Source of the DNA: Hanleya hanleyi
Lineage: Eukaryota; Mollusca; Polyplacophora; Lepidopleurida; Hanleyidae
DNA length: 64,000 nt
Assembly (NCBI GenBank): GCA_036873755.1
Contig: JAVTVY010017175.1
Location: 1-64,000 of the forward strand
Direction of reading: 5' to 3'
Every line of letters begins with the position of its first letter. Within the stretch, counting starts at the first letter, position 1. This document shows positions 1-12,300 of this stretch, piece by piece. The notes beneath the pieces are model-generated. The model saw nothing but the letters and a program-made list of their open reading frames with translations, ran no database searches and was not told where the DNA came from. The position numbers and the translations under genes are program-made.

Positions 1-159
1 AATAATGTCAGGTGATATTTAAAGGATTTTCATTGGCTAACGGCTCTCGGGTTTGTTAAAATGGCGACTTCCACAGATTATTGATCTGGGCAATAGTTCT
101 GATGTTCAAAATGATCTCGTTCATTCGGAATTACTAGAAAAGCTGATTTGTTTTGTTTT

Positions 160-425
160 TCGAATACTAATGATATAGTTATTTCGATATACGTATGCAT
201 CATCTTAGGGTTTTCTATTCCTTTAAGAATACTGATCAGCGATATGGATTTGATGTTTTTGGAACATCTTGATGTCTTGCCGGCATCATTGAAAACTGTT
301 GACCGCTTCTCTCTTGCAGGAAACAAGCCTATGTTTATGTATACTATGATTGTCTTTTTGAATTTGGGGCTAATACTGTTATATGGAATAGGTCTTTGGG
401 TTATGGACGTGGATATTCTCTAATG
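160..425 (+). repeat. Dispersed ~240-bp repeat with conserved ORF, copy A
   Basis: One of four copies in the window (others near 3020, 9075 and 22240). The readable frame includes DVLPASLKTVDRFSLAGNK followed by a hydrophobic stretch (MFMYTMIVFLNL) that could span a membrane. Here the last part of the frame is broken after 'NRSLDYGRG'-equivalent bases. The family is not one I recognise. It may be an untranslated mobile element or an exon carried by one; the frame is unusually well kept between copies. Confidence 0.6.
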
Positions 426-429
426 AATG

Positions 430-1600
430 ACGGACCAGACGCTTTATTAAGTTCATGGGGAAAATTTTATATACAGTGAAGATCTTTAATTTCTCTCGAT
501 TTATTATCATTACCAGTCAATATTTTCATGTTATTGACCAACCAATAATCAGCCAATGAAAAACATAGGTTAATGCCAGGAATTATTCGCGCAACATAGT
601 CAAGATCTTGTATTTACTTGTGTACCAACGCAATATGATTCATATTCAAAGGTATCAACTAAGCAGTGAGTTTGACGACATATTATTATCACTGAAAAGA
701 GTGGGCATCACTTTTGAATAAATGGCCTATAACTGTACTTATTACTGACTCCCGTCGTGATATGGCTGAAACAAGGTCAAAAACGACGTTTTACCCTACT
801 ACTCACGCTTTATTACTGACTTACCTAAAGATTCACCATAACTTTCTGATGACTTTGAAGCAACATTGCTGGGAAAGTAATACAATGGAGGCTGCCGGCG
901 ATCTGACATACAGGCAGCATACCACTGAGTTCATGTCTCCGTGGTCAGTGTTAAAGTAGCTTTGGGGCTTTGTTTGAGGGATAGTTCTATGGTTTAAAAA
1001 TTAGAGGAAACTTTTTCAACTGACTAAACTGGTAGATTTAGTGTCAGAATACTGTATAAACCTTTAACATTATAGAAGATAGTGGTAATACGCTTACATT
1101 GATACAAATTATGTCATAATATTAGAAATATTTATTAGGGACGGCAAAATGCTCTTGTCAATTGAATGTCCCAAAGCTATTAGGTCATTGACCACTCAAG
1201 CGTAAAGTCCGTATGCTGCCTACATGAATGTGGGTCATTGCGGGTGGACTCCTTTCATATTGATCTACCACATTTCTTGAACAGAATTTGTAGACTTAGA
1301 AGCAAAAAAATCCATCTCTATGTCAACTGATCTGATGCTAAATACTTTGGCATGGATATGTTATTTATCCCAAGAACTGAAATAGATAGCTTGTGAAATT
1401 TGAAGAATGTTGCAGAATTTCTCCCCACAGTAGCCTAAAGTTCAGTTTTACCATCTGAATAATCAGAAGAAATAGGGTAATTTGTAATACCTCATTGACG
1501 TGTCTACTCAGTGATTTATTTTCGCAAGTGGTGAACATTTACATCCCGACAAAGAGGAAGAGGCTTTAAATCAGCTGGTCTGCAAGTTGATGAACCTGGC
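430..1600. other. Intergenic, no gene seen
   Basis: No supported coding region. Around 752-800 there is a degenerate 'cgtcgtgatatggctgaaa...acgacgtttta' stretch. It resembles the conserved 3' tail of mollusc SINEs, seen in better form near 15820-15890. The rest is AT-rich and unassigned. Confidence 0.4.
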
Positions 1601-1604
1601 ATCA

Positions 1605-1880
1605 AAAGATCCTTATCGACTGTATAGATTTTAAGATTGTAAGAGATAACTTTTATCGAGCGGCTACTCTGGAAGATCTTTTTAGTAGCAGTAAAAGAAG
1701 ATTGTGTTTTAGATTATTTGAGAGAGATCGGTTTGTAGCATAAATGTTAATGTAGTTACATGTTTTTAGTGCGTTAGTTTACTGAGTTATTAAATTGAAT
1801 ACTTTTGTTTGATCGTCGCTATATAGCTGGAATATTGATGAACGCGACGTTAAGCCTTAATTCTCTCTCTCTCCCTGTTT
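1605..1880 (+). mobile_element. 3' fragment of the RNase H-bearing LINE
   Basis: Carries the degraded end of the LINE ORF (matching 'cgactgtatagattttaagattgtaagagat' in other copies). The 3' UTR follows, with the shared tail 'cgtcgctatatagctg' and 'aacgcgac', then 'ccttaattctctctctctc'. Same family as the copies at 7800, 21257, 36372, 53880 and 59795. 5' truncation is usual for such elements. Confidence 0.75.
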
Positions 1881-2840
1881 GAGATGATTTGCATATTTGC
1901 TGTGTTATTTCATTGCCCCAACACTATTGTAAATTGTCATATTGAAACCTCAATCTTGAACATTCAAATTGATGTTTAAACATCAAGATTTTGCCAGAAT
2001 TTTCGCCTCTGTATTTCTTTTATCTGAAATTACTTCAATTTATATTCTACAAAAAGGTATACGATACCGGAACAAGTATGTTTTTACATGTATTTTCTGC
2101 CTCCCAATACCAATTATTGACTTAACATGCACATGTAGCTGGACAGGTTTAGGTATGAGTTATCAGGTCTATAGTCAACCATGCATAGTGTAAGATGTAT
2201 TTTAGAGCTTTTACACACGTAAAATAAAATTGTATCTTGTTTGGACGACTATAGTTCCCTAAAATCTAGAAGTACATGTAATATTTTTGGCCATGTTGGT
2301 TTAATTGATGTGGACCAGATTTTCACTGAGATTGTGGTAGCACTTGACAGGCCGTGTCCTATCTCTAACAGGCCTGTTATGAAAATAAATTATGACGTGT
2401 TACTGAACATTGGTTGTATTTGATTAGTTTAAATAATTACAAAATAACTTCATCGACAACTCCTCAGTTATATGTAGTAGATTCAATATCAACATGATAA
2501 AATGTGGGGAAATGAGCAGGTGTTAAAAATCATTGAATTATACTCAATACTGAGAGGGTTTGGCAGAGCCACATCCAATAGAGGGGCCGGGGCCTTATAG
2601 TTTTCAGCAGCTAAGCAGCAGCTAACAGTGTGAGCTAAAAACCACAATTTGATAATTGAATTTAATCATACCTATCTTTCATGTATAGCAAGAGACGAAA
2701 CTGCTTTATTGATCTTAGCTGAATATCAGTCTGAAACTGCTCCCATTAAGGTCACTTGGTAGCTGGTTCCATTTCCGTAGTCCATAGTTGAGGAAGAGAT
2801 GTCCAGGATAAGATAAGAAAATTGAATATCGAAGACTGCG
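1880..2840. other. Intergenic, no gene seen
   Basis: AT-rich sequence with short open frames only (for example 1969-2193 and 2241-2423). None shows a recognisable motif, and no repeat family shared with the rest of the window was noticed. Confidence 0.35.
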
Positions 2841-2853
2841 TTTACTGCAACCG

Positions 2854-2886
2854 GTTTCGTCATATCTTTATTCGGTGGCTCTTCAG
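2854..2886 (-). ncRNA. Hammerhead ribozyme-like core (remnant)
   Basis: On the minus strand the order CTGAAGAG - ~19 nt - CGAAAC matches the hammerhead core (CUGANGA ... GAAA). The expected stem II would be GCCA with TGGC, but the 3' arm reads TGAC, giving one mismatched pair, so activity is doubtful. Penelope-like elements are known to carry minimal hammerhead motifs. The position downstream of the endonuclease of element 1 fits that. Based on eye inspection only. Confidence 0.45.
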
Positions 2887-3019
2887 GCAATACTGCTATT
2901 TTAAATGTGAACGTTCATTATTTACAATAATTTCAAAAGTTTGAATAGTTTTTGACGTTAACGTTTAGACGTCATGCTAATTATGACGTTTAAGATAATA
3001 ACCCGCACCCTACAATATG

Positions 3020-3280
3020 ACGTAATGATAGGATTTGATATTTTTGCAACATCATGATGTCTTGCCGGCATCATTGAAAACTGTTGACCGCTTCTCTCTT
3101 GCAGGAAACAAGACTATGTTTATGTATACTATGATTGTCTTTTTGAATTTGGTGCTAATACTGTTATGTGAAAAATGGAATAGGTCTTTGGATTATGGAC
3201 GCGGATATTCTCTAATGGACGACGGCTGGATTATGAATGACGGACTAGACGCTTGTAATGTGAACAACGTCCAGTAATGT
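3020..3280 (+). repeat. Dispersed ~240-bp repeat with conserved ORF, copy B
   Basis: An open frame runs from about 3035 to 3277 and includes DVLPASLKTVDRFSLAGNK, a hydrophobic segment and a C-terminal part rich in Asp and Gly (SLDYGRGYSLMDDGWIMNDG). With copy D (22240) it is the best-kept copy. It lies inside the 3' region of Penelope-like element 1 and so is probably a later insertion. Confidence 0.65.
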
Positions 3281-3403
3281 CATATTGATATAAACGTATC
3301 TTTTCATAGTTCTCAACACATAATATATATAATACACGATCTTCGCAACAGTTCAGATATACTAAAACTGTAGTCCATTAGGTTTGCATTTGAATTCCTC
3401 TTT

Positions 3404-4980
3404 CTATACCCTGAAATCTTTGTGATCTTTCAGAACTTTATAAAACGGAAAAATAGTAAATTTTCCGCCACCACATTCATTTATGTGTTTGTTCACTCCA
3501 ATTTGCCTCGTCGTGGGAACTCTAATCTGTCGGGTGTGTACCCTCGCTCTGTTACATGAATAGTCTCCAGTTTGACCGATATAGTTTTCACCACAACCTG
3601 CGCATGTTATGACATACAGAACGTTTCATTCATGACATGACATGTTATATTTGACACTTTAGACGTAGTCTGCATTCGTGAAAATAAAGTCCTTCCCTTC
3701 CAAAATATATTCACATGTGTCACATTTGTTAGAACCGCATTTACTAACATCTAGTATATTCTGTTCTTCAAGAGTGAATTTGGCTCTTGTTAAACGTTTC
3801 TTCAGGTTAGGGCCCTGCCTTCTGTTGTTGATCAATTTTACTTCGGATAAACTGTTTTTAATCCGTTCACTGCCATTAAGCATTTGTAAAGTATTCTTGA
3901 TAACATGAAAAACATTAGGGTTGTTCGAATTGTGTGTGGTTATTACAGCTATTGTTTCTGATTTTGGTTCTGTATTCTTCACCGTACGGAGTTCCGTTTG
4001 AGGAATGCACTCCACGAAATCAGTTTCTCTGGATAACCCCGTTTTTTAGTGTTGGAATTAATTCTCGTAAACGTTGTTCCTTCAGTTTCTCGTCATCCAC
4101 GATAGTGCATATACGTCTTGCCAAGTTGTATGGTATACTCCGTTTTGTTTGGCTAGGATGACACGATTAGAAAGGGAGGTACTGTTTGGCGTCTGTTTCT
4201 TTGGAGTAAATGTCTGTTTTCAACTGTGCTCCTTCTCTGTATTCTCTGACGTCTAAGAATGGTATTTCATGATAGTCTTGATTGTTGGTAAAAGAAATGT
4301 GATCATTAAGCAAATTTAATAAGTAATTCATTCAGCGACCAGTTAATGTAACAGTTGTCTAAGTAGCGAAAGTTAGATTTGAAATATTCCGAAAAATCCT
4401 CTCCGTGGATATTCTTAATTTTCTTGTATAGCCCTTCTAGGTAAGCCATCAACAAAGTAGCATATGTTGGAGCAAATTTTGTGCCCATTGCAGTTCATTT
4501 GATTTGATTGAATATCCGACCATTGAAGTAAAAATTGTTGTTCTTAAGGATTAGTTCAACGCTTTCCAGAATGAAGTGTTTCGAAAAACGATTATCTAAA
4601 TTTTCCGGGTGTTTGTTCATCCAGAATTCTAGTGTCTCTTTCCCTAAATCATGAGAAATATTTGTATATAGACTGGAAATATCGAATGTTGCTAACGTAG
4701 AATTCTCTTCGATAGTTCTAGGTAATTTTCCTAGAAAGTCTATATCATCCCTTATAAAGCTGCGAATGTTATTTGTCATTGGGTTGAGGATGATGTCCAT
4801 CAGGTTACTCAGGCGATGTGTTGGGCATTCCGTTCCGGCTACAATAGGTCTAAATTTCAAATCGGCCGGAGCTTCTGTTCATACATATGTGGAATTTTGC
4901 TCATTAATGGCGTTGATTATTGTCTGTGACTTGTGAATTTTGGGTAGTCCGTGAAAGTTACTGGTTTATTCTCTCTCTCT
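3404..4980 (-). pseudogene. Penelope-like RT / GIY-YIG polyprotein
   Basis: Pieces on the minus strand in order: FHGLPKIHK (about 4955-4918), then an in-frame stop. Next comes KFRPIVAGTECPTHRLS with TFDISSLYTNI (4860-4495), then MGTKFAPTYATLLMAYLEG and the motif C region FRYLDNCYINW (4488-4306). PFLDV and a SCHPSQTKRSIPYNLARR-type segment (about 4280-4110) follow. Then come the Cys cluster CGSNKCDTC (4015-3659) and the endonuclease YVITCAGCGENYIGQTGD ... INECGGGKFTIFPFYK, stop at 3404-3406. RT motif C normally reads YxDD; here the second Asp is Asn. The several frame breaks and the lost catalytic Asp make this a pseudogene. Confidence 0.85.
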
Positions 4981-5394
4981 CCTCATCTGCTGTCTATGTG
5001 CGCATGACCTGTCCCCTGATTACAATCCATGCTATCCTTGGTGTTGAAAGTGTAGTTAGTGACATTAAATATGAAAGAAATACAAAAAATAAGATCTTCT
5101 TTACAGCATTTACTCCGCTAGGTTTCCCAAGTCAAAGTTGTGTAATGGGGGGGGGGGGGAGAGAGCGGGAGAAATTTTGCCCTGGTAAGAATTTTCTTGA
5201 CATTAATTGGCTGTCGCTTACCGTTTATTATTCTAGTTGGGTTGAAAGATTTGATCACTACACTACAGCATTGATCAATTGTTGGAAACGTTGAAATTGT
5301 TAGGGTTATGGGTGCATACAAAAGACAACCTGTCTGTTAAATTATTTGCTCTCACCATTCTGAATGTTTGCACTTGAATATCTTTGGCATTCTT

Positions 5395-6090
5395 AGTCTC
5401 CTATTTATTAATGATGTCTTCAGGTTGGTTAATTTAGTTGGTTGCAGCTCCTGATCTGTTACAATTGTTCAAATTCTTCTTGTGAGGGTGAAAGTCAAAT
5501 GATTTTTAGTATGACGTGGATGACATGACCTATAATCTAAATACTGCTTAGTGTCCGTAGGTTTATAATATATGTCTGTGATAATTTCATTATCCTTATG
5601 GGTAATAAGAATGTCTGATCACATGCCATTTCGATAGTGAAATTGATATGTGGGTCGAGGCTATTCAACATGTTCAAAGCCTTATACAGAACCAAAATAT
5701 CTGCTTTCTTTGTATTTCAAATAATGAAGCAGTCATCTAGGTACCTGTTAGAAGAATCTTGAACATATGACTGAAGATTTAATCTGTAGCCTAAAAATAT
5801 CTTTGTAAAGCTGATGTTCCAGATATCCCAAAACTAAGGAATCGTATAGAGAAGGAAATCAATATCACCTCTTACATAGGATGGCACAAGCAGAATAAAA
5901 GGCTTAAAAAGAATGTGAAGGAGTTCGTATCTGTCCGACCATATGGGAGGGAATATAGTTTGGCAGAGGACTGAATTTTGTCCAATAAACTGGGTCTGTA
6001 CCGCTATTTCAGACCGTTTCAAACTGCTATTTAATCTGCCATGAACAGGGGATGCATTACAGATTTTTTGTTTAATCCATTCAGTCACAA
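5395..6090 (-). mobile_element. Penelope-like retroelement 2, fragment
   Basis: A second, different Penelope-like fragment. Minus-strand translation in shifting frames gives LGYLEHQLYKDIF, then NRYLDDCFII (RT motif C, both Asp present). After that come ILITHKDNEIITDIYYKP and TDTKQYLDYRSCHPRHTKN, a hallmark of the family just after the RT. The part between about 5860 and 6090 lies upstream and is less certain. No endonuclease domain was seen, and three frame changes over 450 bp show it is dead. Confidence 0.75.
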
Positions 6091-7330
6091 AGAAAAGTTC
6101 TCCATGTGTTCTATTACATATAAATTTGCCCGGAATGACCCATTCACGAATGCCAATCCAAAATAGTTTGGTAATTTTACTTTAACTGGTAAACTGAAAA
6201 GGACAAAGCAGTCGATCTAATCTTGAGGTCTATGAACGTAATCTCCTGGTACGTCGTTATGTGTGACCAAAAAATCCTTCACTCTTGTGGCAACCAAACA
6301 GTTCTTATTGTTACCGAACAGTCCGTATTGTTACGACGTACGCAACTTCCGAAAAGAAATAGCGAATGTAAATAGGGGAAGACGTCTTACAAAAAAATTG
6401 TATTTGGGGTTTCTGACGCTGTCTGACCAGTGGTAGAAGGAGTTCAGGGCGTTGTGAATGCATTGACAGGCAAAGGAGAGGGGAAGTTCATCACAAGTCG
6501 CGTGAAAAAAAACTTGCCTGACTTGTGGTGATTAATAGCAGACTGGCAGGCAGCCTGGGCTTTCTTCTGATTTGAACCCAAGCTTGAGAGCCAAATCCGC
6601 GGGTCCAACGTTCCGTAGCTTTTTAGTTAGAACAATCAGTTTTCATGCTAGTGTGAAAGGGGAGCCATCGCTTCAAACAGTAATCCAGCCCAGCTTCCCT
6701 TCACACAGCTCTGATTGGTTGAGACGAATCACTTTCCGTACAGCTTCGTAAGAGTAGGGATTTTGAAAATATGTTGCGTTGATTGAAACCTGGCAAAAGA
6801 TAACGAGCAAAGTGTATCAGGCAGATTACCAAGATCATCAACCACGTCTTGCTGATACAATGTTTTGGCATCTGAAAGAGAGGTTAAACCTTAATTCTCT
6901 CACTCTCTCTCGTAAATTGTAGTAAATGAAACTATTTGTAATGAAGAAATATGTGGATTACAGTATGTTTCTTTTGAAATCACTTGTTCCATAATTACGT
7001 GCTGCTTTATACAGCTGAAGGCGATGTTAAACGTTAATGCTCTCTCCCCTGTATACTACTCTGTGACACGTTCTCTGCACTCACATTATTGTCTAAACAC
7101 TGTCCATCGAGGGTATAACGTGCAAATAGAATTGAATTCAACTGAATTACAGTGTACGCTTCCACGGATGGATAAACATTTCAAGAATCAATAGATAGCG
7201 CTATGCGCTTCTCGAACACGTGATTTCAAAATCAGTATAATATAACAATTTTTCTATGATTGTATGTATTTTTGTTCTTCCCCCTTTAATTATAGTTGTG
7301 TCATATTACTTTATGTGTGGAGAGAGGGAG
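5860..7330. other. Intergenic with LINE-tail remnants
   Basis: No gene seen apart from the upstream end of Penelope fragment 2. Short remnants of the LINE 3' tail occur at about 6885-6915 ('ggttaaaccttaattctctca') and 7010-7058 ('gctgaaggcgatgttaaacg'). The stretch 6360-6640 is somewhat richer in G+C but has no long frame. Confidence 0.4.
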
Positions 7331-7331
7331 A

Positions 7332-7755
7332 GAGAGAGAATTAAGGTTTAACTATACAGTCGATAAGAATGTTTCACTGTGAGATGGTTCGTGGCTTGAA
7401 ATACACCTTGGGACTGGCTCTTTTTTTTTTAGTAAATGTTCGTCAGTTAATCGTGCATGGCCGATTCTAGATGGCCTGATCATGGCTTGATCGAAACTTT
7501 TCTGGCTGTTCAGATGAGTATAGCCTGCATTTTTTGAACTCGCGAATTTTGTTATTCACAGCATCCCATAAAGATTTAAAAAACTTTCTCACGAAGTACA
7601 GGTAGAGGGTCTGAAATCGCTATATGGGATTCCAACAGGATCAACCTCATTATCTGAGGCTGCCTTAACCATTCTATCAGCCTCAGTATTACCTCTGATG
7701 CCAACGTGACTAGGCAACCAACAAAACAAAATATCAATCTGTTGATCAAATGTTA
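7332..7755 (-). mobile_element. 3' fragment of the RNase H LINE, minus strand
   Basis: Reverse complement begins near the RNase H end (equivalent to 'WIPSHVGIRGNTEAD', here changed). It continues through the 'GIPYSDFRPS' and 'RIGHARLTDEHLLKK' equivalents and ends in the 'ttaaaccttaattctctctc' tail. It lacks most of the usual 3' UTR before the tail. Frame breaks are present. It lies head to head with the longer plus-strand copy starting at about 7800. Confidence 0.75.
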
Positions 7756-8332
7756 TATGCTCCATCTGTAGTGTTAGTATTCTGATATCAGTTTCCCTCT
7801 TTTTTATTTAGAAAAAGCCTATGATACTACATGGAAATACGGGATTCTAAAAGACCTTCATATTCAACGTTTTGAATGATAGACAATTCCAAGTTCGGTT
7901 GGGTACAACCATGTCTGATCGTTTTTACCAAGATCAGGGTGTCCCACAGGGCAATATTTTGTCTACTACTCTGTTTAGTATCAAGATCAACAGCTTGGGG
8001 GAAGTTTTGAATAAATCAATTGATGGTTCACTCTTTGTAGACGATTTCAACATTTCGTGCAGTGGAAAAAGTATACACAATATGGAGAGAACATTACAAC
8101 TTTGTCTGAATAGAATTCAGAAATGGTGCCAAATTCTCCAGAGTTAAGACAAGTTGTATACACTTTTGTAGAAAATATTTCCAGCACAAAAATTCAGTAC
8201 TAACATTAGATGGAACTGAGATTAAAATGGTAAAAGAGGTCAAATTCTTAGGAATGTTGTTTGACCACAGATTAACATTCAGATCGCATACAAATTGCTT
8301 GAAAGCTAAGTGCACGAAAGCTCTTGATTTGT

Positions 8333-8465
8333 GGTAGATACTTCATGTAGGACGCTATTGTCAGAGCCTTGGTGCAGCTGAAAAGGCTCAAGTCTAGACA
8401 TATTGTTGTCCCCAGACTTGGCTATTGTACGCATTGTCTAGTGATCCTTACATGGAGTATAAACC
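8333..8465 (+). mobile_element. 133-bp MITE, hAT-like, copy 1
   Basis: Ends are imperfect inverted repeats: GGTAGATACTTCATGTAGGA at the left, and the right end reads GGTTTATACTCCATGTAAGGA on the other strand. It is flanked by an 8-bp direct duplication TGATTTGT (8325-8332 and 8466-8473). Removing the element rejoins the LINE reading frame. 8-bp duplications are typical of hAT elements (also P and Zisupton), but the CAGNG-type hAT ends are absent, so the superfamily is open. Confidence 0.8.
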
Positions 8466-9074
8466 TGATTTGTTGAAGGTAGTTGCCAACTATAAGTGGG
8501 GAGGAGATCAGCAAACACATCTCCATTTATATCGATCACTTTTCGTTCCAAACTTGATTATGGCTGTATTGTTTACAACGGTGCAAGCAAGTCAAACTTG
8601 GCAAAGTCAGATCCTATTCTCCATCAAGGACTAAGACTTTGCCTTGGAGCGTACAGAACATCTAAAGAAAGCTCATATGTCGAAGCAGATGAATTTCCTT
8701 AAGAAGTTCGAAGAATTGAACTATCACTGCAATATATCACAAAATTGCGATCAAATCATTCGAATCCTGCATATAGATTTTCAAACCTCAGTTCGTGGAT
8801 CTCTATTTGATGAAACCCTCCATTATTCCACCTCTTGGAATTCGTATGAAACCACACATTGTAGCAGCTGGTATTAAGCTTAGTCAAATTTTACCTAACA
8901 AGCTCTTACCAATTCCACAATGGCAGTTAGCTCCACCAGAAGTAGATATTTCTCTAACGAAATATATAAAGACAGACACGAGGCAGCTCTTGCATGCACA
9001 AGAATTTGGTCTACTGAGAGAGAAATGCAGATCGCATCAGGCTATTTATACAGATGGTTCTAAAGATGGTGAGA

Positions 9075-9350
9075 GAGTATCATTGCAAGCGTCTAGTCCG
9101 TCATTCATAATTCAGCCTTCGTCCATTAAGAATATCTGCGTCCATAATCCAAAGACCTATTCCATATAACAGTATTAGCACCAAATTCAAAAAGACAATC
9201 ATAGTATACACAAACATCAGCTAGTTTCCTGCGAGAGAGAAGCGGTCAATAGTTTTTTGATGCCGACAAAACATCATCATGCTCCAAATATATAAAATCC
9301 ATATCGCTGATCAGTTTTCTTAATCCATAATATTCGTTGTAAAGTTGTCT
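9075..9350 (-). repeat. Dispersed ~240-bp repeat, copy C
   Basis: Minus-strand copy inserted in the RNase H region of the LINE. The LINE reads '...gatggtgagaga' before it and 'agagaatgtgctactatttt' after it, whereas the copy at 54270 is uninterrupted. It is more decayed than copies B and D. The frame is broken and parts of the 'DVLPASLK' segment are changed. The flanks share a short 'agaga', a possible target duplication. Confidence 0.7.
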
Positions 9351-9774
9351 TCAAGAGAATGTGCTACTATTTTCAGTTCCAAAACTAAAACCTATCGTCT
9401 ACCAGGTAAAAGTTCGATATTCACTGCAGAAGCAAAAGCTCTATTGTCGGTTTTAGAAGGTATTGGGTCCACTAAAAGGAGGAAATATGTCATATTCTCA
9501 GATTCACTGTCATGCCTTCAAGCGATTGAAAGTGGAAATTCAACTCATCCCACCATCATGAATATTCGGCAATTATATGACTAAATTTGATTAACAGATT
9601 GACATTGCGTTATGTTGGATACCTAGTCACGTTGACATCAGGTAATACTGAAGCTGATAAGGCAGCCCTAGATGATTAGGTTGATCCTGATCCCATACAG
9701 TGACTTCAGACATCTATCTGTGCTTATGTCAGTCCGGGCCAACTCCTAAATGAGTAACCTATCGCCCATTCTGG

Positions 9775-12300
9775 CAATTTGTTTCCAAATCAGGAAACAT
9801 ATTTCCTGAACTGGACAATTTAAGTTTTGATTCATAAATTGCAAAAAACACAAACAGTATACCCAGTTGTGATCTAAATAGGCAAGTTTAGTGCTATTAC
9901 ATGATAGATAATAAAAAAATGTTCTTTGTGATTATAATTGGGCAAATAATACAAGAGTAAAATTTTCATCCAAATTTTCTCGGTTCGTGCACTGCTCTGC
10001 ACAATGACCATCCACACAAAGATACCTTACTATGACCTTGTTATAGCACGATAAGTGTCTTGCTCGTTAGCCTTCGTTAGTCCGAGATATTTCAGTCTTA
10101 ATACGATGGTTTCCTAAAATGGAAACCTTGGTTCGCCCAAATGCAAATGTTTCCTGAATTGGAAACTTTCAAAAAGTTTCCTAAATCAGTAACATTGGTT
10201 ATGTTTCCAAAACAGGAAACATTTGTTATGTTTCCAAAACTGGAAACGTTTGTAATATTTCCTGAACAGGAAACATACATGTACACAGTAGAAACATTTC
10301 TCGAACTGGAACCAAGTTACAAACATATTTTCGGGAAAAAAAATATTCAGGAAAAACTCTAGTTGTTTCCTATAATCTGAATACATAAGCATCTGTTTAC
10401 ATTTGCAACTTTTCCTAAACCATCACAAATACGTTTTCTGAAAAATAATATTAAGGAAAATCTGCTGTCATCTAGACAACTAAACATTTGTTTCACATAC
10501 AATGTACATTTATATTACCCGCAAGGTTTCATAAAATGGAAACCTTGGTTTGCCCTATTGTGAATATTTCCTGAATTGGAGACAATCACATATAAAAAGC
10601 TTTCGAAATCAGGAAAAAAATTCTGCATTCCTATAATGCTGAGCTCAATGAGCATCTGCACAAAGATAGCTTACTAAAATCTTGTTATGGCATGATAAAA
10701 TGTCTAGTTTAGTAGCCTTCCTTAGTCTGAGATACATGTAGTCAAAGATACATGTACATGTATTCCAGTCTTAAGTTGATGGTTTCCTACAATGGAAACC
10801 TTGGTTCATCCAAAATTGGAGACATTCATAAGGTTTCCTGAATCGAAAAAAGGAAACATTAACTTTCTCAAACTTGAACAATTACAAACATCATAGAAAT
10901 AGACAAAGTTCTGAGCTATACTCAGAGATTTTAACTTTCACGATGGAGCCTTTATCAAGTGATCTGTTGCATCAAAATTGCTAGTAAATATAGAGATTGT
11001 CCAAATATTTATCCATTTCCCATGGATGACAATGTTATATAGCGATACGGTATTCACAATATTGTTTACAAATTACCAGGGAGGCTAGAGTCATGGAGAA
11101 TGGCGCCATATTAAACATTGGACGGGTGACGTTAGGACGTTACATCATGGAGAACAGATGTTACGGCAAACAAAACAGCTTACTTTATGCCATAGAGGCC
11201 CTATCAACATACCAAACAATGATCATGATGGCATAATAACTTGAGCACAAATCAACGTGGAGCATACCTCAGAAGTTCTGTAATCTACGAACCCACATAT
11301 GAGTCTAAGGCAGTATATCATTACAAACATGTTTCCTGAAAAATAATGCAAAGGAAAAAATCTATGTGTTTCTATTATCTGAACAGATAAACATTTGTTT
11401 TATACATGTATCTATATTTCACTGCCTGATGGTTTCCTAAGATGGAAACACTGGTTTGCCCTGATGTGAATGTTTCCTGAATTGGAGACATCCAAAAAGT
11501 TTCCTAAATCAGGACTAATATTTCTCAGTTCCTGCATTGCTTTGCTCAATGACCATCCACAAAAAGACAGATTATTACGACCTTGTTATGGGACAATAAG
11601 TGTCTTGTTTTTTAGCCTTTGTCAGTCTAGGGTAGTCCAGTCTTCATACAATGGTTTACTACAATGGAAACCTTGAATTGTCCAAATGCAAATGTTTCCT
11701 GAATTGGAGACATAAAGTTTACGGGATCAGGACTGGTAATGTTACATTCAACTTCTAAAAATTGGAACCATTTATACAAACATACTTTCTGAAGAAATAA
11801 TATTCATGAAAACTCTACATGTCAGTGTTTCCTAATTCAAATAACTAAACAGTAATTCACAAAATTTGCAACTTTTCTGAAACTTTGGCAAATTTAAGTT
11901 TTCATTCATAAATCCTATAAAAATACCAATGCTATCCTCAAATGGCATCTACATGTAAATTGCTCAAAGGTATAGGACCTACATGTATAACTAAATATAA
12001 CTTACTTACAGGAAACTGAAGGTTGTAAAGTTTTGTTTCTCTGTAGCTTGAAATGTTCAGTTGGTGATAATCAGTATATGTCCAATCTATTCATGAGGTT
12101 AAAGACAAGTGTCCTTTCTTCATATAACGATGATAATTTAATACATGTGCATTTTACCACATGTGCTTATGTATACATGTACCAATACAACTCCATCAGG
12201 TTAATGTTTCCAAACTAGGAAGCATGTTTCCAAATTAGAAGAAATATTTCCAAATTAGGAAACACAATGTATAAATAAGGAAACATATTTGAACTCGAAA
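9775..12300. repeat. Left subterminal palindrome array (GTTTCC/GGAAAC)
   Basis: Many copies of a short palindrome, GTTTCC then about 5 bases then GGAAAC, dense at 10110-10320 and recurring at 10385-10620, 10780-10860, 11330-11520, 11660-11720 and 12200-12300. The open frames here (for example 10098-10362 on both strands) are only the translated repeat. Such subterminal repeats are often transposase binding sites in large DNA elements; that role is inferred. Confidence 0.75.

Larger units (their letters stand above)
2850..4980 (-). mobile_element. Penelope-like retroelement 1, degraded
   Basis: Minus-strand element. From 5' to 3' it contains reverse transcriptase motifs, a Cys-rich linker, a C-terminal GIY-YIG endonuclease ending at 3404, and further downstream a hammerhead-like core at about 2854-2886. 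It is interrupted at about 3020-3280 by a copy of the dispersed repeat in the opposite orientation. The domain order RT then GIY-YIG is that of canonical Penelope-like elements. The frame is broken by stops and shifts, so this copy is dead. Confidence 0.85.
7800..9729 (+). mobile_element. RNase H-bearing LINE, left part
   Basis: 5'-truncated non-LTR retrotransposon. Readable pieces: LEKAYDTTWKYGILKDLH (RT motif A), DQGVPQGNILSTTLFSI (motif B), SLFVDDFNI (motif C, xxDD). The thumb and linker follow, then RNase H with all expected acidic residues: IYTDGSKDGE, FTAEAKALL, IFSDSLSCLQAI and GNTEADKAA. It is interrupted by a 133-bp MITE (8333-8465), by a dispersed repeat (about 9075-9350) and, at 9730, by the 11.5-kb element; the LINE resumes at 21257. 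The RT plus RNase H layout suggests the I/R1/Nimb side of the Jockey-like LINEs; I cannot fix the clade by eye. Frameshifts make it inactive. Confidence 0.85.

Noticed and set aside
6560..6610. tRNA-like 'gatttgaaccc' box
   Set aside because: No matching A box or cloverleaf could be drawn around it.
10098..10392. Overlapping ORFs rich in 'FPELET' or 'GNITNVSC'
   Set aside because: Direct translation of the GTTTCC/GGAAAC palindrome array on the two strands.
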